A stretch of DNA of 64,000 nucleotides from Caulobacter sp. FWC26 (GTDB lineage Bacteria; Pseudomonadota; Alphaproteobacteria; Caulobacterales; Caulobacteraceae), in assembly GCF_002742645.2 (NCBI RefSeq), contig NZ_CP033873.1, positions 234,223 to 298,222 of the forward strand, given 5' to 3'. The position numbers and the translations under genes are program-made. Positions 58,006 to 64,000 of the stretch are shown here, in pieces (position 1 is the first letter of the stretch; every line of letters starts with the position of its first letter). A model generated the notes under the pieces. That model saw only the letters and a program-made list of their open reading frames with translations. It made no database searches and was not told the origin of the DNA.

Positions 58006-59148
58006 GCAAGCCAGGGCGTCACCTACGCGCAGTTGGCCTGGACCCAGAGCTGGTATCTGAGCGAAGAGAACTACAAGGCGGCGCTGGCAAGGATCATCGA
58101 GGTCCACCACGCTCAGCCGTTCGCCCGCCACTGGGGCGATGGCCAAGCCTCGTCGTCCGACGGCCAATTCTTCCGCTCGGGCCGCCGGCGGGGCGGAGCC
58201 GGCGAGGTCAACGCCAAGTATGGGCCCGAGCCCGGTTTGCGGATCTACACCCACCTGTCCGACATGCACGGCTCGTTCCACACCCGCGTGTTGTCGGCCA
58301 CTTCGTCGGAGGCGCCCTATGTGCTCGACGGCCTGATCGGTCGCGGAGGCGGGGAGCACTACACCGATACCGGCGGGGCCACCGACCACGTCTTCGCCCT
58401 ATGCCACCTCCTCGGCTACCGGTTCGTGCCCCGCCTCCGCGATCTGCAGGATCGTCGGCTGGCCATCATCGGCACCGAGCCACGTCACAAGATCCTCGAG
58501 CCTATGCTAGGCCGCCCGATCCGGGTCGATATGATCGTGGAGAACTGGGACGACATTGTCCGGTTGGCTGCGTCGATCAAGGCCGGCTCCGTCGCGCCAT
58601 CGGTGATTCTCAAGAAGCTGTCGGCCTTCAAGCGGCAGAACCGGTTGGACATGGCCCTGGCAGAGGTCGGCCGGATCGAGCGGACCCTGTTCACCCTGGA
58701 TTGGTTGGAGAGCCCCGAGTTGCGCCGGCGTTGCCAGGCGGGCCTGAACAAGAGCGAGGCCCGTCATGCGCTTGCCCAGGCGGTGTTCGTTCACAAACAG
58801 GGCCGGATTGCCGATCGCACCCTGCAAAACCAGGAGCACCGCGCCTCGGGCCTCAATCTGGTGATCGCCGCCATCGCCCTGTGGAACACATTATATATGC
58901 AGCGCGCCGTCGAGCATCTCCGGGACAGGGAGGTAGCCGCGCCCGATGAGCTTCTGGCGCACCTGTCGCCAATGAGTTGGGCCCATATCGGCCTGACGGG
59001 CGACTATCTCTGGGCCGACGCCGCGACCGCAGGCGGGTTCAGGCCTCTCAACGATCCCGCCGACAGTTCTACCGCGCCGCATAGCCCATATTCATGGTTC
59101 GTTCTTCAAAGCGTGTTCTGGCGTACAAACCTTGAGGCGAGCCCATAG
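57998..59148 (+). pseudogene. tnpA: Tn3-family transposase tnpA, 3' fragment
   Basis: The last roughly 380 of about 990 residues of a Tn3-type TnpA: TYAQLAWTQSWYLSEENYKAAL, catalytic Asp regions SSSDGQFF and THLSDMHGSFHT, then GRIERTLFTLDWLES and the C-terminal NLVIAAIALWNTLYMQRAVEHL. The DDE residues survive, but the N-terminal two thirds, which include DNA binding, are missing. The frame runs through the right inverted repeat and stops 4 bases beyond it. Confidence 0.88.
59101..59144 (-). repeat. right terminal inverted repeat of the Tn3-type element
   Basis: Exact reverse complement of 54252-54295. It lies inside the 3' end of the tnpA fragment. Confidence 0.92.
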
Positions 59149-59396
59149 GCCCAGAGCTGCACGGTCTTGGTTCGTCCGCGTCGGGATGGCGTCGCGCGAT
59201 TGCTCGTTCGCCCGCGCTTCTTGGATATCGGGGCGGTCGCACCTTGCTCTTGGTAGGCCTTGGAGAGCCGCAGGACCTGCCGACGTTCCAATCCCAGGAG
59301 CTCGCCGGCGGCCGCAACGGTAAGCCTGCCGCTCGTCAGATCGCGAAGAACCTCAAGCCGTGAAAGCTCCTTGTCGCTCATGAAGTGCAACGTCAT
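59145..59396 (-). pseudogene. ISNCY-type transposase, 5' fragment
   Basis: The first 60-70 residues of an ISNCY-like transposase: MSDKELSRLEVLRDLTSGRL, TVAAAGELLGLERRQVLRL, ISKKRGRTSNRATP, an HTH region. Family similarity fades near 59185, and the frame ends in the Tn3-type inverted repeat at 59144. The remaining transposase is lost, so the fragment is inactive. Confidence 0.75.
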
Positions 59397-59426
59397 CCTG
59401 AGGGCCTCCCGCGTTATCGAGGGAGG

Positions 59427-59468
59427 GTGACATCTCTAACTGGCACAGGAGTGACATTACTATCCGGC
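59427..59468 (-). repeat. paired 18-bp direct repeats at the ISNCY end
   Basis: GTGACATCTCTAACTGGC (59427-59444) and GTGACATTACTATCCGGC (59451-59468) agree in 14 of 18 positions and are 24 bases apart. They lie just upstream of the transposase start and probably mark the IS end and its transposase-binding sites. Confidence 0.55.
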
Positions 59469-59552
59469 GGCTACACCCTCATGCCGTATAATATATCTTA
59501 TCGGAAATAACGGCCGAGAGCGTGACTGCGCCAGGCCTGCTTGCGTCCGCCG

Positions 59553-60149
59553 TCAGGGCCAGATCGCCGGGGCGTTCTTGGGCAGGGGCAGGCTGAGGTC
59601 CGAAAGCGTGAAGGCGTTCTCTTCCGCCAGCGACAACCTGCCGACAGCCTGGATGGCGCGACTGCTGCAGAAGAGCGGCAGCGGCGGCACCTTTCCCAGG
59701 GCGTCGTGCAGAGCGCTGGCGATCCCGCCCGTGACGCGGCCCTTGTCCAGCGCGTGCTCGATCGCCGAGTGGCTGACGTTCGATGCGAGGCTCAACGCGG
59801 CGACATCCAGGCTGGCCGCCTTCATGTACTCGCCGAGCTTGGGGATGCCGAAGATCGCCGCGACGATCGTCATGTCCTTGGGGTCGCCCAGGTCCGTGCG
59901 CTTGGCGTGGAGCAACTTGTAGGCGGCAATGAACTGCTCGGCCTTCTCGTGCTTGACGGCGTTGAGCCGCATGACCTTGCCGATCAACTGCACCGAGAAG
60001 TTTCGGAAGCCGGCCGCCTTCGAGACGTCGTGAACGTCCGTCTGCGTATATTTATCTTGAAATGAAAAGGCGCGCCCCTGAGGGACGTAGCAGTTGGCGG
60101 ACCCTTTCAGGCCGCTCCAATGGTCTTCAGGAACAGTAACGTCAGCCAT
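59553..60149 (-). CDS. hypothetical protein
   Basis: 198 residues, not recognised. The start is the ATG preceded by GGAGGGGG; an upstream ATG at 60173 lacks an RBS. The protein is soluble, with no signal peptide or membrane helix, mixed helices, and segments such as GFRNFSVQLIGKVMRLNAVKHEKAEQ and SNVSHSAIEHALDKGRVTGGIASALHDALG. It may be all-helical in its second half. It stands between an IS remnant and a long non-coding stretch and has no operon partner, so context gives no clue. Confidence 0.6.
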   Translation of the reverse strand: MADVTVPEDHWSGLKGSANCYVPQGRAFSFQDKYTQTDVHDVSKAAGFRNFSVQLIGKVMRLNAVKHEKAEQFIAAYKLLHAKRTDLGDPKDMTIVAAIFGIPKLGEYMKAASLDVAALSLASNVSHSAIEHALDKGRVTGGIASALHDALGKVPPLPLFCSSRAIQAVGRLSLAEENAFTLSDLSLPLPKNAPAIWP

Positions 60150-60368
60150 CGCCCCCTCCAATTGGAAGTGCATGGCTAGATGCTGCGCCCTCCCCGTGTA
60201 CCCCCTTTACCTGACCAATGCCCAATTAGGCAAGGTTCTCGCCTTCGCCGATGTCGTTTCACCTCATCCGGACGGCAGTATATCACTGTGAGGCAAAATG
60301 AGCGAAAACGGCCCGTATGAGATGAAATCAACCTAGAGTGACTTAAAGTGGGTTGAAGTGGCCTGGAC

Positions 60369-60402
60369 AAAAAAAGAGGGCCGTGCATCGCGCTCGGCCC
60401 CC
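60369..60402 (-). terminator. rho-independent terminator
   Basis: GGGCCG (60378-60383) pairs with CGGCCC (60395-60400). On the minus strand the stem is followed by TCTTTTTTT (A-run at 60369-60375 on the plus strand). No protein gene reads into it from the right. Confidence 0.75.
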
Positions 60403-60434
60403 TTCTTCGACACTGCATAGGCAGCGTTCCTGCG
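60370..60434 (-). ncRNA. candidate small RNA
   Basis: A promoter-like pair on the minus strand, TTGAAG (60464-60469) and TAGCGT (60441-60446) with 17-base spacing, would start a transcript near 60434 that ends about 65 bases later at the strong terminator. No coding potential or known RNA family is apparent. Confidence 0.35.
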
Positions 60435-60548
60435 GTTCCGACGCTATCGCGCCCGCGAGGCCCCTTCAATGGGCAAATCGTAGCGCCACGCCGAACGGAT
60501 GCAGGAATTTGGCGGCTGAAGATGTCCGAACCTCATCTTGGCGCGCTA

Positions 60549-60565
60549 GATATCCACAGGATATC
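60549..60565. repeat. 17-bp palindrome GATATCC-ACA-GGATATC
   Basis: Perfect 7-bp arms around ACA, flanked at 60540-60546 by GGCGCGC and at 60572-60579 by GGCGCGCC. It contains ATCCACAGG, near a DnaA-box core, but only one copy is present. Confidence 0.5.
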
Positions 60566-60771
60566 AACAGGGGCGCGCCTACCCGCCGAGGGCGGTGAAA
60601 AGCGCCAGCGGGGGCGGGCGACCGCAAGCTACAGCCAGCCAGATTAAGCCCTCTCGACCCCTGGGCGCGCCGGTCCGAAGGTCGCGCCTGCGTCCGGGCA
60701 GCGTTCCTGCAGATCTCTCCCGAGCGCCGGCGCCGCATCCGCCGCGTCGAACGGCTTTGGAGGCTAAAATC

Positions 60772-61128
60772 ATGCGCGCTAAGCGCTTCATCGGCGTCAT
60801 GCTTCTGGTCGGCCTCGTGCTGATCGGGGCTGCCGCCAGCCATCAACAGGGGGGCGAAGTCATCGCCCTCATCCGTCCGGTCCTGGGCGACGCGATCCAC
60901 GCCCTGGGCCGGGCCCTGGGCGCGGTCAGCGCCCGTCGCTTCGTCATCGAGGCGATCCTGCTCGCCGTCGTGGCGGGGCTGCATCTGGCGCTGCTTCTGG
61001 TCGGTCGTGAGCCCGGCCAGAAACTGCGCCGGGTGGAGCTGACCATCATCACCCTCTATCTGGCGGTGATCGTGGTGAACCTTGCTTCGGTCTGCGTCGG
61101 CAGCCTGGGCGGCGGTGAGGTGGCCTGA
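60772..61128 (+). CDS. small three-helix membrane protein, hypothetical
   Basis: 118 residues with hydrophobic segments at about 7-23, 58-79 and 89-112, separated by a His/Gln loop (SHQQGGE) and a basic loop (GREPGQKLRR). GGAGG stands 8 bases before the ATG. No family was recognised. A clean terminator 24 bases past the stop makes it a single-gene unit. Confidence 0.7.
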   Translation: MRAKRFIGVMLLVGLVLIGAAASHQQGGEVIALIRPVLGDAIHALGRALGAVSARRFVIEAILLAVVAGLHLALLLVGREPGQKLRRVELTIITLYLAVIVVNLASVCVGSLGGGEVA

Positions 61129-61151
61129 GGCCACCAAGCGTCAAGCCGGGA

Positions 61152-61178
61152 GGGCCGCTCCTTGTGGGCGGCCCTTTT
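61152..61178 (+). terminator. rho-independent terminator
   Basis: GGGCCGC (61152-61158) pairs with GCGGCCC (61168-61174) around a 9-base loop, followed by TTTT. It ends the small membrane-protein gene. Confidence 0.85.
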
Positions 61179-61215
61179 GGCATGAGAACGGGTCCGGCGC
61201 TCCGGACGGCGTTGG

Positions 61216-61659
61216 CTAGTGCTTGGAGCGCTTCAGGAGCGAGGCGGCCAGGGCCCGCGCGGTGTCGCCGTCGCGCGCGGAGTCGATTTCCGCCCGTCGC
61301 TCGGGCGTCAGCTTTGCTTGCCAGTCCTCGTCGCGGAGATCGTAGTGCAGCGACACGGCGACGCGATGGCCGGTCAGTTGCACATGGCGCTCGGCCCAGA
61401 GCTTGGCGTTGTGGAGGATGCGCTCGCCACAGTCCTGGCACTCGGCCTTTTCCGCCATCAGCTCCTGGCTGCACTGGAACGGCGACGAGGTCGGCGCGGG
61501 TGGGATCTCGGCCGCCGCCATCGCCTCGCCGATCAGGCAGGCGATCTCGCCTTCGCGCGAGCGACCCGACTTGGCGCATCTGGCGTTCAGGAAGGCTTCC
61601 AGGTCGGGGTGGAGCTTGAGCGCCCGTTCGGGCTGGTCCTGGGACGCGGTGTTCGACAT
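61216..61659 (-). CDS. hypothetical protein with a CxxC pair
   Basis: 147 residues starting at ATG 61659 (AGAGG upstream). The N-terminal third (ALKLHPDLEAFLNARCAKSG and REGEIACLIGEAM) could form a short helical, possibly ribbon-helix-helix-like unit. The middle has CQDCGERI, a possible half zinc ribbon, and the C-terminus is charged (LTPERRAEIDSARDGDTARAL). No signal or membrane segment. No known family was recognised; DNA binding is only a possibility. Confidence 0.6.
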   Translation of the reverse strand: MSNTASQDQPERALKLHPDLEAFLNARCAKSGRSREGEIACLIGEAMAAAEIPPAPTSSPFQCSQELMAEKAECQDCGERILHNAKLWAERHVQLTGHRVAVSLHYDLRDEDWQAKLTPERRAEIDSARDGDTARALAASLLKRSKH

Positions 61660-61975
61660 CGACCGACCTCTTCTGGGATCCCGCAACCAAGACTATGGGC
61701 CCGAGTCGGCGAAAGCCCAAGTCTGGCGGGGCGGCGCGTCGGCCGGACGCGGTGCTGGCCTTGGCCCCTTGCGGGCGGCGGCGCTTAGGGGCACGATGCT
61801 GATCAGCGGTTCTCGACGATCGCAGACGCCGGAGCCCTCGGGAATGCGCTGAACCCAAGTCGAACATCATGATGACCAGCCACGCCATGCGGTTTCTTCG
61901 CGCGGGTCGATGGGTGGGTTGCGGGCAATCCGGCGCCCGCAGCGCCGCCGCGGCCCGTCCAGAAAGAGATCCGTG
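61660..61975. other. divergent intergenic region
   Basis: 316 bases between two divergent unknown genes. Nothing specific was recognised in it; promoters for both sides must lie here. Confidence 0.5.
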
Positions 61976-63424
61976 ATGGACCCGATGACCTCGATCGGCG
62001 GCCGCTTTGTGCCGCCCAGCGCCAAGGACTTTTCGGTGCGCGCGCGCCGCCTGTCGCTGCTGACAGACCAGCCCCTTCAGCGCATCCAGGAATGGCTTTC
62101 GCGCCTCTACGGCTTTTCGAACGCCCACGAACTGCGCCAGTCGCTCAAGCGGCCGGCCAGTCCCGGTCCCTATGACGAGGCGCTCGATGACGGCGGCGCC
62201 CGCCGCCTCCAGGGCTTCAGGGTCGCGCTCGCGGCCCAGCGCCCGCGCGACCCGGTGCAGGCCTTCAAATGCGATCTCGTACCGGACATGGGCCTGTTCG
62301 CCTCGCCGGAGGGCCACGAGGAACGCTACGCCAAGGTCGGCGCCTTGGTGGATTTCTACATGCCCCGAGGCGGCGAGGCGGCTGGGCCATCCTATGCCAA
62401 CGCCGGTTATTCGAGCGCCGGAGAGGCGGTGCTTTATCGTACGCCGCTGGGCAAGACGGTCTACGACGCGGTCGGGCGGGCGATGGACCTGGCGAGCGGC
62501 GCCGAACGCATAACGCGCCTGAAGGACCTGGCGCGACAGCACCCTCTGGATCCCTGGCTGCAGGCCGAGTTGCTGGACGAGGAACTGGAGACCGCTGCGG
62601 GCCTAGGCGGTCTGGTCAAGCGCGCCGAAACCCAGCGCCTCTACCGCAGGTCCCGCAAGGTGGTGGCGTTGTTCCGCAAGCTCTATGGCGACAAGGAGCA
62701 CCTGGCCATCGCCACCAAGCTGATCGTCAACGCCCCGTTCGGGGCCGACGCTTACGGTTACGCCAGGGCCCTGGCCATCGCCGGAAGGCTAGCGATGACA
62801 ACCGGCGACCACGGCGATGCGGTGCGAAAGTTCCAACGGCTGTTGCGGATGGATCGCACACCGCGCCTGCCGCCCGAACCCATTTCCCGCGATCCCATGG
62901 GCGTGGAGCGCTTCTTCGACGTGGCGCGGCTGAACATCGGGCGGTGGCGATCGCGCGCGCGGGTCCGGCCCGATCTCGAAAATCCCTACGAGGAGCGTCG
63001 CGCCTGGCGGGTGCTCTGCGACTTCGCCGCCTGCGTGGCGGCGGGCGATGCGATGGACGCGCGGATCCGCCTGGCCGATGTCCTGCTGGTGCATGGCCGC
63101 TCGGCGCTGAGAGCCGATCTCGCTGAAGGCCTGACCGACGATCCAGAGCGGCCATCCTTCAACTTCATCGACCTGGGGCTGCTGGACGCCGACAAGGTCT
63201 TTCTGGCGACCGCGCCGCTCTGGCGGGCCCAGGAGACGCTGTCGCGCCTGATCCTGGAGGTGTTGAAGGATCGGGCCGTGGCCCGCGCGGAGGCGGCGCT
63301 CGTCATGCTGTCGGTTCCCGGCGACAGGGCCCAGGCCCAGAAAACCAGACTCGCCACGATGGAGACGCTGGAGCGGGCGATCGATCGGGCCTGGGCGCGC
63401 AAGGTCCAAGGGGCCGGCCGTTGA
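61976..63424 (+). CDS. hypothetical protein, mostly helical
   Basis: 482 residues from ATG 61976 (AAAGAGA upstream; a further in-frame ATG at 61910 opens into a basic, unlikely leader). No signal or membrane helix. Segments such as DQPLQRIQEWLSRLYGFSNAHELRQSLKRP at the N-terminus and the Arg/Leu-rich C-terminal half suggest an alpha-helical repeat protein. The middle (TRLKDLARQHPLDPWLQAELLDEE, DHGDAVRKFQRLLRMD) resembles degenerate TPR-type pairs. No function can be assigned. Confidence 0.65.
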   Translation: MDPMTSIGGRFVPPSAKDFSVRARRLSLLTDQPLQRIQEWLSRLYGFSNAHELRQSLKRPASPGPYDEALDDGGARRLQGFRVALAAQRPRDPVQAFKCDLVPDMGLFASPEGHEERYAKVGALVDFYMPRGGEAAGPSYANAGYSSAGEAVLYRTPLGKTVYDAVGRAMDLASGAERITRLKDLARQHPLDPWLQAELLDEELETAAGLGGLVKRAETQRLYRRSRKVVALFRKLYGDKEHLAIATKLIVNAPFGADAYGYARALAIAGRLAMTTGDHGDAVRKFQRLLRMDRTPRLPPEPISRDPMGVERFFDVARLNIGRWRSRARVRPDLENPYEERRAWRVLCDFAACVAAGDAMDARIRLADVLLVHGRSALRADLAEGLTDDPERPSFNFIDLGLLDADKVFLATAPLWRAQETLSRLILEVLKDRAVARAEAALVMLSVPGDRAQAQKTRLATMETLERAIDRAWARKVQGAGR

Positions 63425-63479
63425 CGCGCCATGCTCGACGTTTGCGTTCGAATAGGGCGTGTCCGGGCGGCGTGCGCGC

Positions 63480-63701
63480 TCACGCCGGCTCCGTCTCCGT
63501 CAGGATGGCGGCAGGATCGATGGCGTCGAAACTGACCGGCACGCCCTTGTAGGCGCCGGCGGTCAGCAAGGCGCCGGCCTGGGCCTCGAAGGCCGCGCGC
63601 AGGTCCTCGCCGACTCTGATCTGCAGCGTGACCAGATCCTGGCGGCGCGCGGCGGCGAACAGCGCCTCGACCTCGACAAGCAGGTTCGCGGTTTTCGTCA
63701 T
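63480..63701 (-). CDS. hypothetical 73-residue protein
   Basis: Acidic small protein (TANLLVEVEALFAAARRQDL, then VTLQIRVGEDLRAAFEAQAG) with helix-strand-helix character. No domain was recognised. It converges with the 482-residue gene 56 bases away. Confidence 0.5.
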   Translation of the reverse strand: MTKTANLLVEVEALFAAARRQDLVTLQIRVGEDLRAAFEAQAGALLTAGAYKGVPVSFDAIDPAAILTETEPA

Positions 63702-64000
63702 GACGAGCCATCCCTCTTGCGGCTTCCCATAACGGCGTTCGGGCCGGGCCGCGAGGGCGCCGGCCAGCTAGCCTTTCCGCGACGTCCGACTTTTTCCGCC
63801 TGCGGAGAAATTAAAATCGCACGACCACGTACTTTTCGGGTTGCCGATCACGGCGGGATTGCCTAGGCCTCGCTCTAGTTGAGGTTGAGCCGAGTCCGCT
63901 TATTGGTGGAGGTTCGCGTACAACGCCGCGTGAGAACGGCTTTGTTTGGGGGTGCCGTCTCTGAACTGAGCAGACCGGCTGATCAAGCAGCCGGAGTAAA
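63702..64000. other. end of window, no gene recognised
   Basis: 299 bases with short AT-rich tracts (AATTAAAATC at about 63,810) that might belong to a promoter. No convincing reading frame reaches the window end. Confidence 0.4.

Larger units (their letters stand above)
54252..59144. mobile_element. degenerate Tn3-family transposon
   Basis: 4.9-kb unit bounded by 44-bp perfect inverted repeats (54252-54295 and 59101-59144) whose outer bases GGGCTCGCCTCA resemble Tn3-family ends. It contains the last third of a Tn3-type transposase and passenger metal genes. No resolvase is present. The flanks do not carry a matching 5-bp duplication (ATCAC left, ATAGG right), so the element has been rearranged since insertion, or the two ends came from different events. 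Confidence 0.8.
60150..60771. other. 622-base non-coding region
   Basis: Between two divergent unknown genes. It holds a minus-strand terminator (60369-60402) with a promoter-like sequence 40 bases to its right, and a GATATCC-ACA-GGATATC palindrome flanked by GGCGCGC copies. No protein gene longer than about 30 codons with an RBS was found. Confidence 0.6.

Noticed and set aside
58006..58389. N-terminal extension of the truncated czcA as a longer protein
   Set aside because: The stretch is the exact antisense of tnpA coding sequence and shows no RND helix; it is accidental read-through, not a start.
54247..59149. 5-bp target duplication of the Tn3-type element
   Set aside because: The flanks read ATCAC on the left and ATAGG on the right and do not match.
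60549..60565. A plasmid origin with DnaA boxes/iterons
   Set aside because: Only a single ATCCACA-like core and one palindrome occur; no repeats and no replication initiator gene are nearby.

Overview
The window is a high-GC segment from an alphaproteobacterium, most likely of the Caulobacterales (inference). The supporting signs are a FixL/FixJ oxygen-sensing pair followed by a FixT-like lone receiver, an alphaproteobacterial SOS box (GAAC-N7-GAAC) in front of imuA-imuB-dnaE2, and dense coding with many ATGA/GTGA stop-start overlaps. It reads as an accessory region (genomic island or large plasmid) specialised in heavy-metal handling, with a microaerobic metabolism block inside it. No rRNA, tRNA or CRISPR array was seen.

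Layout. 1-2.7 kb: a b-type membrane cytochrome (5' end outside the window), a seven-haem c-type cytochrome, a DUF1622 membrane protein, a Csp1-like copper storage protein and a Met/His-rich periplasmic protein, closed by a strong terminator. 2.8-9.8 kb: aldehyde and alcohol dehydrogenases, then copper-resistance genes copA (multicopper oxidase) and copB, an MFS transporter and a DUF411 metal-binding protein. 9.9-12.5 kb (minus strand): fixL, fixJ and a lone receiver. 12.9-17.7 kb: a Cu(I) P1B-ATPase, an oleate hydratase and a second FixJ-type regulator. 17.9-21.7 kb (minus): a three-gene operon of an MBL-fold RNA-hydrolase-like protein, an AMP/thymidine phosphorylase-family enzyme and a PRPP synthetase-like protein. 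22-30.7 kb: small membrane proteins, DUF305, then cusC-cusB-cusA-cusF copper/silver efflux. 30.7-33.8 kb: merR, merT-like and GDCCVxC genes, and an FTR1/PbrT-type permease with a cytochrome c domain.

34-47.8 kb looks more AT-rich by eye. It holds a two-lobed retropepsin-like/PDZ protein, a MAPEG protein, a TPR-methyltransferase, an HMA-CDF exporter, a Ca/cation antiporter, a PII-like protein, a czcCBA operon with a small upstream periplasmic protein, and a divergent MerR-family regulator. Three near-identical MerR-type promoters (upstream of the FTR1 gene, the CDF gene and the czc operon) suggest one regulon. 47.9-53.3 kb is the SOS mutasome. 53.4-59.5 kb is a rearranged mobile region: arsN and the 3' part of arsH, cut by a Tn3-family element with 44-bp inverted ends. 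That element carries two small Cys-rich genes and a 5'-truncated czcA fused head-to-head to a 5'-truncated tnpA, and it abuts an ISNCY fragment. 59.5-64 kb holds mostly unrecognised genes, several terminators and a possible small RNA.

How it may work together (inference): Cu(I) is oxidised and bound in the periplasm (CopA/CopB, Csp, DUF411), pumped from the cytoplasm by the ATPase and from the periplasm by CusCBA/CusF. Zn/Cd/Co/Pb-type ions are handled by CzcCBA, the CDF exporter and the FTR1 permease under MerR-type control. The FixLJ block may tie fermentative and nucleotide-salvage functions to low oxygen.
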